Source: Pseudomonas sp. G.S.17 (GTDB taxonomy: Bacteria; Pseudomonadota; Gammaproteobacteria; Pseudomonadales; Pseudomonadaceae). From it: a stretch of DNA of 64,000 bases. The notes beneath the pieces are model-generated. The model did not search any database, had not been told where the DNA came from, and was given only the letters and a program-made list of their open reading frames with translations. How positions within the stretch are numbered: the stretch's first letter is position 1; each line of letters starts with the position of its first letter. A program made the translations under genes and the position numbers. Below are positions 57,048 through 64,000 of the stretch, one piece after another. The DNA lies in assembly GCF_038096165.1 (NCBI RefSeq), contig NZ_CP151076.1:4833501-4897500 (forward strand). Reading direction: 5' to 3'.

Positions 57048-58373
57048 ATGAACACTGACCTGACCGTACTCATCGTCGAAGACGACCCGCATGTCCTGCT
57101 CGGCTGCCAGCAGGCGCTGGCGCTGGAGGACATTCCCAGCGAAGGCGTCGGCAGTGCCGAAGAAGCCCTGGCGCGTATCGGCGACAACTTTGCCGGGATC
57201 GTCATCAGCGATATTCGCCTGCCCGGCATCGACGGTCTGGAACTGCTGACCCGGCTCAAGGCCCGCGACCGCAGCCTGCCGGTGGTGCTGATTACCGGCC
57301 ATGGCGATATCTCCATGGCGGTGAATGCCATGCGCGACGGCGCCTATGACTTCATGGAAAAACCCTTCTCCCCCGAACGTCTGGTGGAAGTCACGCGTCG
57401 TGCCCTGGAGCAACGCGGGCTGGCCCGGGAAGTCTGGTCGCTGCGCAAGCAGCTGGCCGAGCGTGATTCACTGGAAGGCAAGATCATCGGTCGCTCGCCA
57501 GCCATGCAAAACCTGCGCGCCTTGATCGCCAACGTCGCCGACACATCGGCCAACGTGCTTATCGAAGGCGAGACCGGCACCGGCAAGGAACTGGTTGCCC
57601 GTTGCCTGCACGATTTCAGTCGTCGTCATGCCCAGCAGTTCGTCGCGCTGAACTGCGGCGGATTGCCGGAAAGCCTGTTTGAAACCGAGATTTTCGGCCA
57701 TGAATCCAACGCCTTTACCGGCGCGGGCAAACGGCGCATCGGCAAGATCGAACACGCGCACAACGGCACGCTGTTCCTCGATGAAGTGGAAAGCATGCCG
57801 ATCAACCTGCAAATCAAATTGTTGCGGGTCTTGCAGGAACGCACCCTGGAACGTCTGGGCTCCAACCAGAGCGTGGCGGTGGATTGCCGGGTGATCGCGG
57901 CAACCAAATCAGACCTGAATGAGATGGGTAAGGCCGGACAGTTTCGCAGCGACTTGTATTACCGCCTGAACGTCGTGACCCTGGAGTTGCCGCCGCTGCG
58001 CGAACGCCGCGAGGACATCTTGCAGCTGTTCGAGCACTTTTTGCAGTTGTCGTCATTACGCTTCGACCGGGAACCGCCGCAACTGGACCCGCAAACCGTT
58101 TCCAGCCTGATGAGCCATGACTGGCCCGGCAACGTGCGCGAACTGCGCAACGTCGCCGAGCGCTTCGCCCTCGGCTTGCCAGCCTTCAAGACCGCAAGCA
58201 CCCACATCGACAGCCAGAGCCTGGGCTTTACCGAAGCCGTGGAAGCCTTCGAGAAAAACCTGCTTAGCGAGGCGCTACAACGCAGCGGCGGCAACCTGAG
58301 CCAGGCCAGCCAGGAACTGGGCATGGCCAAGACCACGCTGTTCGACAAGGTCAAGAAGTATGGGCTTGGTTAG
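57048..58373 (+). CDS. aauR: Sigma-54 response regulator AauR
   Basis: A 441-residue DctD-type activator. Receiver domain (1-120) with Asp55 in VISDIRLPGIDG. The AAA+ domain has Walker A GETGTGKELVAR (from residue 174), and the sigma-54 contact loop as NAFTGA (Asn221), where GAFTGA is usual. The C-terminal Fis-type HTH is GGNLSQASQELGMAKTTLFD. It should act on the aatJ sigma-54 promoter. A REP lies between aauS and aauR, but they are likely co-transcribed. Confidence 0.93.
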   Translation: MNTDLTVLIVEDDPHVLLGCQQALALEDIPSEGVGSAEEALARIGDNFAGIVISDIRLPGIDGLELLTRLKARDRSLPVVLITGHGDISMAVNAMRDGAYDFMEKPFSPERLVEVTRRALEQRGLAREVWSLRKQLAERDSLEGKIIGRSPAMQNLRALIANVADTSANVLIEGETGTGKELVARCLHDFSRRHAQQFVALNCGGLPESLFETEIFGHESNAFTGAGKRRIGKIEHAHNGTLFLDEVESMPINLQIKLLRVLQERTLERLGSNQSVAVDCRVIAATKSDLNEMGKAGQFRSDLYYRLNVVTLELPPLRERREDILQLFEHFLQLSSLRFDREPPQLDPQTVSSLMSHDWPGNVRELRNVAERFALGLPAFKTASTHIDSQSLGFTEAVEAFEKNLLSEALQRSGGNLSQASQELGMAKTTLFDKVKKYGLG

Positions 58374-58382
58374 CCAGGATCC

Positions 58383-58472
58383 GTAGGACCGGCTTTAGCC
58401 GGGAGGGCGGAAGGTCTGACGACGCAACTGCTGTTAATGTACCGGCCTGCTCCCGGCTAAAGCCGGTCCTAT
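58383..58472. repeat. REPIN, family 2
   Basis: GTAGGACCGGCTTTAGCCGG faces CCGGCTAAAGCCGGTCCTAT, between convergent aauR and the DsbA-family gene. Confidence 0.85.
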
Positions 58473-58503
58473 ATGGGTTGTGTGATGGGGACCAGGGCGG
58501 TAG

Positions 58504-59151
58504 TTACGCATCCCCTGCCAGAATCTGCCGAATCGCCCCCACAAACACATCCACCGGCTGGCCGCCTGAAACGGCGTATTGATCATTGAACACGATGGTC
58601 GGCACCGAACTGATACCTCGGGAAACCCACAACTGCTCCAGCTCGCGAACTTCGGTGGCGTATTCGTTGCCGCTCAGCACGGCTTCGGCGCGCAGTCGAT
58701 CCAGCCCGACTTTCTGCGCCACATCCGCCAAAACCTTATGGCTGGACGGGTCGGCCAGATCGGTGAAATAGGCCGTGAACAGCGCCTCTTTCAGCGCCTG
58801 CTGCTTACCTTCCAGCTCGGCCCAGTGCAGCAACCGATGCGCATCGAAAGTGTTGTAAATGCGCCGATTACCCTGGGAAAACGTAAAGCCCAATTCTTCC
58901 CCACGCAGGCGTATGTTTTCCCGATTGGCTTTCGATTGCTCTGGGGTGGAGCCGTATTTCTGCTGGATATGCTCGTCGATATCCTGACCTTCAGCGGGCA
59001 TGTTCGGGTTCAGTTCGAACGGCTGGAAATGGATCTGCGCCCGGACTTCATCGCCCAGCTCAGCCAGCGCCTCGTTTAAGGCGCGCAGACCGACCACGCA
59101 CCAGGGGCAAGAAACGTCCGAGACAAAATCGATTTTCAGGGGAGTCGTCAT
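58504..59151 (-). CDS. DsbA-family oxidoreductase, FrnE-like
   Basis: A 215-residue thioredoxin-fold protein with the active site SCPWCVVG near the N-terminus and the helical insert of the FrnE/2-hydroxychromene isomerase group (FQPFELNPNMPAEGQDIDEH). GISSVPTIVFNDQYAVSGGQ holds the cis-Pro. No signal peptide, so cytoplasmic, unlike DsbA itself. FrnE proteins are linked to disulfide handling under oxidative stress. Confidence 0.88.
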   Translation of the reverse strand: MTTPLKIDFVSDVSCPWCVVGLRALNEALAELGDEVRAQIHFQPFELNPNMPAEGQDIDEHIQQKYGSTPEQSKANRENIRLRGEELGFTFSQGNRRIYNTFDAHRLLHWAELEGKQQALKEALFTAYFTDLADPSSHKVLADVAQKVGLDRLRAEAVLSGNEYATEVRELEQLWVSRGISSVPTIVFNDQYAVSGGQPVDVFVGAIRQILAGDA

Positions 59152-59207
59152 GGCAGGCTCACTCTAAGGAAACAGGCTGCCACGATACGCCTAACTCCCG
59201 GTGATAT

Positions 59208-60200
59208 TCAAAGCTGCGCCATATGCCGACCGTCTTCATGCTGCGCGCGCAGGTAGGGCAACACCGCGCCCAGCAGCGGCGCCTTGAAGGCTTCCTGGAA
59301 ACGATGGGCCAGGCCGGGAATCAACCGCAGCTGGCTGCCCTGAATATGCGCGGCCACATGCACGCCGTGCATCACCGGCAACAACGGGTCCGCCGTGCCG
59401 TGCACCACCAGCACCGGCAAGCGCAGGCGATCCAGCAGTTCGACGCGACTCGGCTCAGCCAGGATCGCCAGGATCTGCCGCTTCACACCTTCCGGATTGA
59501 ACGCCCGGTCGTAGGAAGTCGCAGCCTGTTGCAGCAGCAGCGCACGATCATCTTTCACTTGCGGGCTGCCCAACGCGGCGAGCAAATCCGCCTGCTGTTC
59601 CAGCGCCGCCTCGCGGTTCGGCGCGCCACGTTTGGCGAGCAGTTGCAGTAACGCCGGATTGGGCATCGGCAAGCCTTGGGCGCCGGAGCTGGTCATGATC
59701 AAGGTCAGGCTTTCGATCCGCTGCGGTGCGAGATCCGCCAGATGCTGAGCAATCATGCCGCCCATGCTCGCGCCCAGCACATGAAATTGCCGGACGTGCA
59801 ACGCATCCATCAGACCCAGCGCGTCATCGGCCATGTCGGTCAACGAATACGGCGCCGAAACCTGCAAGCCCAGCTTGAAGCGCAGCACTTCGTAGGTCAG
59901 GTTGGCATTGGCGGGCGGTTGGACCCAGCTCGACAGGCCGACATCGCGATTGTCGTAGCGGATGACCCGATAGCCTTGTTCGCACAGGGCGACCACCACT
60001 TCGTCCGGCCAGTGAATCAACTGCCCACCCAGGCCCATGACCAGCAGCAATGCAGGGTCGGATTCCCGGCCGATACTTTGGTAAGCCAGGCGCACTTGCT
60101 GGAGTTCAGCTATCTGCGTAGGAACGTTGACGTCGCATCGAGAGGCCGCAAAAGACGGCAAGCCGCACAAAAATGCGGCCAGGAAGAGAAACACGCGCAT
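59208..60200 (-). CDS. Exported alpha/beta hydrolase
   Basis: A 330-residue hydrolase. Signal peptide MRVFLFLAAFLCGLPSFAAS. Oxyanion region LLVMGLGGQLIHWPD; nucleophile elbow GASMGGMIAQ (Ser); Asp in VVHGTADPLLPV; His in PGLAHRFQEAF. The start is the ATG at 60200; an upstream TTG frame start would add 19 residues before the signal. Substrate unknown; the fold includes esterases and lactonases. Confidence 0.82.
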   Translation of the reverse strand: MRVFLFLAAFLCGLPSFAASRCDVNVPTQIAELQQVRLAYQSIGRESDPALLLVMGLGGQLIHWPDEVVVALCEQGYRVIRYDNRDVGLSSWVQPPANANLTYEVLRFKLGLQVSAPYSLTDMADDALGLMDALHVRQFHVLGASMGGMIAQHLADLAPQRIESLTLIMTSSGAQGLPMPNPALLQLLAKRGAPNREAALEQQADLLAALGSPQVKDDRALLLQQAATSYDRAFNPEGVKRQILAILAEPSRVELLDRLRLPVLVVHGTADPLLPVMHGVHVAAHIQGSQLRLIPGLAHRFQEAFKAPLLGAVLPYLRAQHEDGRHMAQL

Positions 60201-60345
60201 GAAAAAACACCAAAAAACAGATCCCCAGTAGGCAACGAGTTTGATGATGTTTTTCAAAGCGCGCTGCCACAGTTACGTGACAGTTTGATGAAGAGGGCTG
60301 AGCGGTCATTCTGGATCAACAAACATCGGCCTCGTGGGACAACTA

Positions 60346-62655
60346 TCAGGCGAGCTGACTGCGCAACTGCCGCGCCGCCGCCACCATGTTCACCAATGCC
60401 GCTTCGGTCTCCGGCCAGGCGCGGGTTTTCAGGCCGCAATCCGGGTTGATCCACAAGCGCTCGGCCGGAATGCGCTGTACGGCCTTGGACATCAAGCGGA
60501 CCATTTCTTCAGTGTCTGGCACCCGTGGCGAATGGATGTCGTAGACGCCGGGACCGATGTCGTTCGGATAATCGAACGCCTTGAAGGCTTGCAGCAATTC
60601 CATGTCCGAGCGCGAGGTTTCGATGGTGATGACGTCGGCGTCCATGGCGGCGATTGACTCGATCACGTCGTTGAATTCGCTGTAGCACATGTGGGTATGG
60701 ATCTGCGTTTCGTCGCGCACGCCCGACGCGCACAGGCGGAATGCTTCCACCGCCCAGTCCAGATATTCCTGCCAGTTCGCCCGACGCAACGGCAGTCCTT
60801 CGCGGAATGCTGCTTCGTCGATCTGTACGATTTTGATACCGGCGGTTTCCAGATCCACCACTTCGTCGCGAATCGCCAGGGCCAGTTGCTGCGCCTGCAC
60901 CTTGCGCGACACGTCTTCGCGAGGGAAAGACCACATCAGCATGGTCACCGGCCCGGTCAACATGCCTTTCATAACCTTGTCGGTCAGGCTTTGGGCGTAG
61001 CTGATCCAGTCCACGGTCATGGCCTGCGGACGGCTCAAATCGCCGAAGATCACCGCCGGCTTGACGCAGCGTGAGCCATAACTCTGCACCCAGCCAAAGC
61101 GCGTGAAGGCGTAGCCGTCCAGCTGCTCGGCGAAGTATTCAACCATGTCATTGCGTTCGGCCTCGCCATGCACCAGCACGTCCAGCCCCAGGCGTTCCTG
61201 GGTTTGCACCGCGTGGCGGATCTCGTGGCGCATCGCATCGGTGTAATCGTTGGCCGACAGGCGGCCCTGTTTCCAGGACTGACGCGCCAGACGAATGGAC
61301 GGCGTTTGTGGGAATGAGCCGATAGTCGTTGTCGGAAATGCCGGCAGATTCAAGCGCGTCCGCTGTTGTTCGATACGCGCGGCAAAGGCCGATTGACGCT
61401 GGCTGTCGGCAGCGGTGATTGCCGCCAGACGTGCCTGCACTTCAGGTTTATGGATGCGCGGCGATTGCCCGCGGCTGATCTGTATCGCGCGACTTTCAGC
61501 CAGGGCGGCGTGCACTTCGGAAGATTCCGGCGCGTTCAAGGCCGCGCTGAGCAGCGAGATTTCTTCGCACTTCTGTACGGCAAACGCCAGCCAGCTCTTG
61601 AGCTCGGCATCGAGTTTATCTTCGCGCTGCACATCCACCGGGCTGTGCAGCAGTGAGCAGGAGCCGGAAACCCACAAGTTATCGCCAAAGCGCAGCTGCG
61701 CCTCACGCAATTGCGCCAGCGCCTGGTCAAGATCACAACGCCAGACGTTACGGCCATTGACCACGCCCAGGGACAACACTTTATAAGTCGGCAGACGGTC
61801 GAGCACCGCAGCCAATTGTTCCGGCGCGCGCACCAGATCGATGTGCAAACCGTCGACTGGCAGGGAAACCGCCAGGCCGAGGTTGTCTTCCAGACCGCCA
61901 AAATAGGTCGCCACCAGTTTTTTCAGCGGCGAATATTGCAGGCTGTGATAGGTACGTTCGAAGGCGTTCTTCCAGTCCTGCGGCAGATCCAGCGCCAGAA
62001 TCGGCTCATCGATCTGCACCCATTCGACGCCCTGGGCAGCCAGACGCCCAAGGATTTCGCCGTACAGCGGCAACAGGCGCTCCAGCAGATCAAGCTTGTC
62101 GAAGCTGTCACCCTTGGCCTTGCCCAGCCACAGGTAAGTCAATGGGCCGATCACCACCGGCTTGACCTTATGGCCCAGCGTGCGGGCTTCGTCGACTTCT
62201 TCGAACAGCTGTTCCCAGCTCAACTTGAAACGCTGATCCTGAGTGAATTCCGGGACCAGATAGTGATAGTTGGTATCAAACCACTTGGTCAGTTCCTGCG
62301 CGTATTGCCCTTTGCCGTGAGCGCCATCGCAACACGTGGTCGCGCCCCGCGCCATGGCGAACAGCGTGTTCAAAGTTGGCAAGCCCCGGGCGTCGGTGGT
62401 GTCGGCGAAACGCTGGGGGATCACGCCGAAGGTCAGCGAATGGGTCAGAACCTGGTCGTACCAGGCGAAGTCACCCACCGGCAGCAGCTCGATACCCGCA
62501 TCCTTTTGCAGCTGCCAATGAGCGGCGCGCAGTTCGCGACCGGCGTCGCGCAGGCCTTGCTCGTCCAGATCGCCCTTCCAGTGGGCTTCCAGAACTTTTT
62601 TCAATTCGCGATCAGCGCCGATGCGCGGAAAACCAAGTGTGTGGGCCAAGGCCAT
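60346..62655 (-). CDS. metE: Cobalamin-independent methionine synthase
   Basis: A 769-residue enzyme moving methyl from 5-methyltetrahydropteroyl-triglutamate to homocysteine. N-terminal [20 protein letters not shown]; the zinc site of the C-terminal barrel is in [13 protein letters not shown] (His, Cys) and NPDCGLKTR (Cys), with [13 protein letters not shown] and [14 protein letters not shown]. Complete. Divergent from metR, with a MetR-type site between. Confidence 0.97.
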   Translation of the reverse strand: MALAHTLGFPRIGADRELKKVLEAHWKGDLDEQGLRDAGRELRAAHWQLQKDAGIELLPVGDFAWYDQVLTHSLTFGVIPQRFADTTDARGLPTLNTLFAMARGATTCCDGAHGKGQYAQELTKWFDTNYHYLVPEFTQDQRFKLSWEQLFEEVDEARTLGHKVKPVVIGPLTYLWLGKAKGDSFDKLDLLERLLPLYGEILGRLAAQGVEWVQIDEPILALDLPQDWKNAFERTYHSLQYSPLKKLVATYFGGLEDNLGLAVSLPVDGLHIDLVRAPEQLAAVLDRLPTYKVLSLGVVNGRNVWRCDLDQALAQLREAQLRFGDNLWVSGSCSLLHSPVDVQREDKLDAELKSWLAFAVQKCEEISLLSAALNAPESSEVHAALAESRAIQISRGQSPRIHKPEVQARLAAITAADSQRQSAFAARIEQQRTRLNLPAFPTTTIGSFPQTPSIRLARQSWKQGRLSANDYTDAMRHEIRHAVQTQERLGLDVLVHGEAERNDMVEYFAEQLDGYAFTRFGWVQSYGSRCVKPAVIFGDLSRPQAMTVDWISYAQSLTDKVMKGMLTGPVTMLMWSFPREDVSRKVQAQQLALAIRDEVVDLETAGIKIVQIDEAAFREGLPLRRANWQEYLDWAVEAFRLCASGVRDETQIHTHMCYSEFNDVIESIAAMDADVITIETSRSDMELLQAFKAFDYPNDIGPGVYDIHSPRVPDTEEMVRLMSKAVQRIPAERLWINPDCGLKTRAWPETEAALVNMVAAARQLRSQLA

Positions 62656-62705
62656 GATGCGTCCCTCCATAAAAGATGGCGCTATTGTCGACAGCGAAGG
62701 CAACA

Positions 62706-62718
62706 TGAGACAAACTCA
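62706..62718. promoter_or_regulatory. MetR-type site between metE and metR
   Basis: TGAGACAAACTCA is a palindrome of the TGA-N7-TCA form bound by MetR (consensus TGAA-N5-TTCA). It lies 51 bases from the metE start and 45 from metR. Confidence 0.55.
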
Positions 62719-62762
62719 TTGTTTTCGTGTTGATCACAAAATCCATTCATGGAGCGTCTGCG

Positions 62763-63680
62763 GTGCTTGAGATACGCCACCTGAAAACCCTGCACGCCTT
62801 GCGCGAAGCCGACAGCCTCGTGGAGGCCGCCGAGCGCCTGCACCTGACGCAATCGGCTCTGTCCCACCAGTTCAAGGAACTGGAAGAGCGTCTGGCCATG
62901 CAGCTGTTCGTGCGCAAGACCAAGCCGGTGCGCTTCACCAGCGCCGGCCTGCGCCTGCTGCAACTGGCTGACTCGGTACTGCCGCAATTGCGCAGTGCCG
63001 AGCGAGACATCGCCCGATTGGCGGGCGGCACAGCTGGGCGCCTGCACATGGCGATCGAATGCCACAGCTGTTTTCAGTGGCTGATGCCGACCATCGATCA
63101 GTTTCGCGATGCCTGGCCGGAAGTGGAGCTGGATCTGGCGTCGGGCTTCGCGTTCGCGCCGCTGCCTGCCCTGGCCCGTGGTGATCTGGATCTGGTGGTG
63201 ACTTCCGATCCACTGGAACTGGCGGGTATTACTTATGTACCGCTGTTCACTTACGAAGCGATGTTAGCCGTTGCCAACCAGCACCCGCTGGCGAACAAGC
63301 CTTACATCGTGCCCGAGGATCTGCTCAAGGAAACGCTGATTACCTATCCGGTGGAACGCGACCGGCTGGATATCTTCACGCGCTTTCTGGAGCCCGCCGA
63401 CATCGAACCGGCGCAGGTGCGAACGTCGGAACTCACGGTGATGATGATGCAGCTGGTCGCCAGCGGTCGTGGCGTGTGCGGCATGCCGCACTGGGCGCTG
63501 CATGAATACAGTTCGCGGGGTTATGTGAAAGCCAAGCGCCTGGGCGAGAAAGGGTTGTTCGCTACGCTGTACGCCGCCGTGCGCGCCGACATGCTCGACG
63601 CGCCGTACATGCGCGACTTCCTGCTGACCGCCAAGGACACCTCGTTCTCGACGCTGGATGGGGTCAGTGCAGTGCGGTAA
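62763..63680 (+). CDS. metR: LysR-family regulator MetR
   Basis: A 305-residue LysR regulator. The N-terminal HTH is LVEAAERLHLTQSALSHQFK (residues about 18-37), followed by the effector domain (GRLHMAIECHSCFQWLMPTI; LDLVVTSDPLELAGITYVPL). MetR activates metE with homocysteine as co-effector. The GTG at 62763 has GGAG upstream and gives the family N-terminus (LEIRHLKTLHAL). Confidence 0.93.
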   Translation: MLEIRHLKTLHALREADSLVEAAERLHLTQSALSHQFKELEERLAMQLFVRKTKPVRFTSAGLRLLQLADSVLPQLRSAERDIARLAGGTAGRLHMAIECHSCFQWLMPTIDQFRDAWPEVELDLASGFAFAPLPALARGDLDLVVTSDPLELAGITYVPLFTYEAMLAVANQHPLANKPYIVPEDLLKETLITYPVERDRLDIFTRFLEPADIEPAQVRTSELTVMMMQLVASGRGVCGMPHWALHEYSSRGYVKAKRLGEKGLFATLYAAVRADMLDAPYMRDFLLTAKDTSFSTLDGVSAVR

Positions 63681-63691
63681 ATATGGGATTC

Positions 63692-63779
63692 GTAGGACCG
63701 GCTTCAGCCGGGAGGGCGAGCGTTCTGACGATACAGGTGCGGCGTATGGTCTGGCCTCCTCCCGGCTACAGCTCCTACA
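63692..63779. repeat. REPIN, family 2
   Basis: GTAGGACCGGCTTCAGCCGG faces a partly decayed arm CCCGGCTACAGCTCCTAC. Between metR and the convergent NUDIX gene. Confidence 0.75.
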
Positions 63780-63819
63780 CAATGCACTTCATATTTGAGC
63801 CAGCAAGCAGGGCCGAGCT

Positions 63820-64000
63820 TCAATATGCCGCCAGCATCCCCCGATAAATCGGCAATATCGAGTCCCGGGTCAGTGGGGCCAATGGCAGTTCGGGATGGCT
63901 GTGGGCGCTGATCCAGACCACCTCCTCGATCTCTGCCGCCGGTATCACATCACCGTCGATGCGTACTTCAAAAAGCTCGCAGCGCACTTCGAAGCCAGGC
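63820..64000 (-). CDS. NUDIX-type protein, C-terminal part
   Basis: The 3' end of a minus-strand gene running off the right edge. The last about 60 residues read PGFEVRCELFEVRID, AAEIEEVVWISAHSHPE and TRDSILPIYRGMLAAY before the TGA. An EIEEVVWI-type strand near the C-terminus, followed by a short helical end, is typical of NUDIX hydrolases. The NUDIX box itself would lie beyond the edge, so the call is tentative. Confidence 0.6.
   Translation of the reverse strand, partial: PGFEVRCELFEVRIDGDVIPAAEIEEVVWISAHSHPELPLAPLTRDSILPIYRGMLAAY

Overview
The window is a stretch of a GC-rich Pseudomonas chromosome, most likely of the P. fluorescens group. Gene content and order argue for this: argG-motY-pyrC-rnt-bfd-bfr-grxD, argF followed by an ABC ATPase, glpFKRD, aatJQMP-aauSR and rnf-nth all have recognisable Pseudomonas arrangements. 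The intergenic regions carry many REP/REPIN palindromes typical of that group. I see no rRNA, tRNA, CRISPR array or prophage.

Layout. 0-8.4 kb holds small housekeeping and unknown genes: a CopD-type end, a secreted collagen-like protein, an OmpA lipoprotein, two SEC-C proteins, a YfcG-type GST and a large penicillin-acylase-type lipoprotein. 8.4-9.8 kb is an IS256-family element inserted in a REPIN, with a frameshifted transposase. 9.9-20.6 kb carries the four parts of the 'ligase-associated' DNA repair set (MBL exonuclease, ATP-dependent ligase, Lhr-type helicase, metallophosphoesterase). They are split into two pairs by a basic amino acid ABC transporter (aotJQMOP-like), and the ligase has an in-frame stop just after its catalytic lysine. 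20.7-30.8 kb has dcd, a cold-shock gene, apbC, metG and an rnfABDGE-nth operon with no rnfC.

30.8-34.6 kb is the least ordinary part. It is visibly AT-rich and holds an orphan EvgA/BvgA-type response regulator, a putative DNA-binding protein, a small membrane protein, and an 84-residue protein matching only the N-terminal oligomerisation half of MvaT, the Pseudomonas H-NS analogue. Such a protein could act as an anti-silencer.

34.6-46 kb covers arginine synthesis (argG, argF, each with an ArgR-like site), motY, pyrC, rnt, the iron-storage pair bfd/bfr (Fur-like box), grxD, an orphan molybdopterin oxidoreductase and ybaK. 46-51.5 kb is glycerol metabolism (glpF, glpK, glpR, glpD). 51.6-58.4 kb is acidic amino acid uptake (aatJQMP) with its two-component system aauSR, a clear sigma-54 promoter and AauR-like upstream sites. 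58.5-64 kb has a FrnE-type DsbA protein, an alpha/beta hydrolase, divergent metE/metR, and the end of a NUDIX gene.

Two genes are visibly broken: the IS256 transposase (2-base loss) and the ATP-dependent DNA ligase (TGG to TGA). All assignments come from reading motifs and recalled family patterns; no database search was run.
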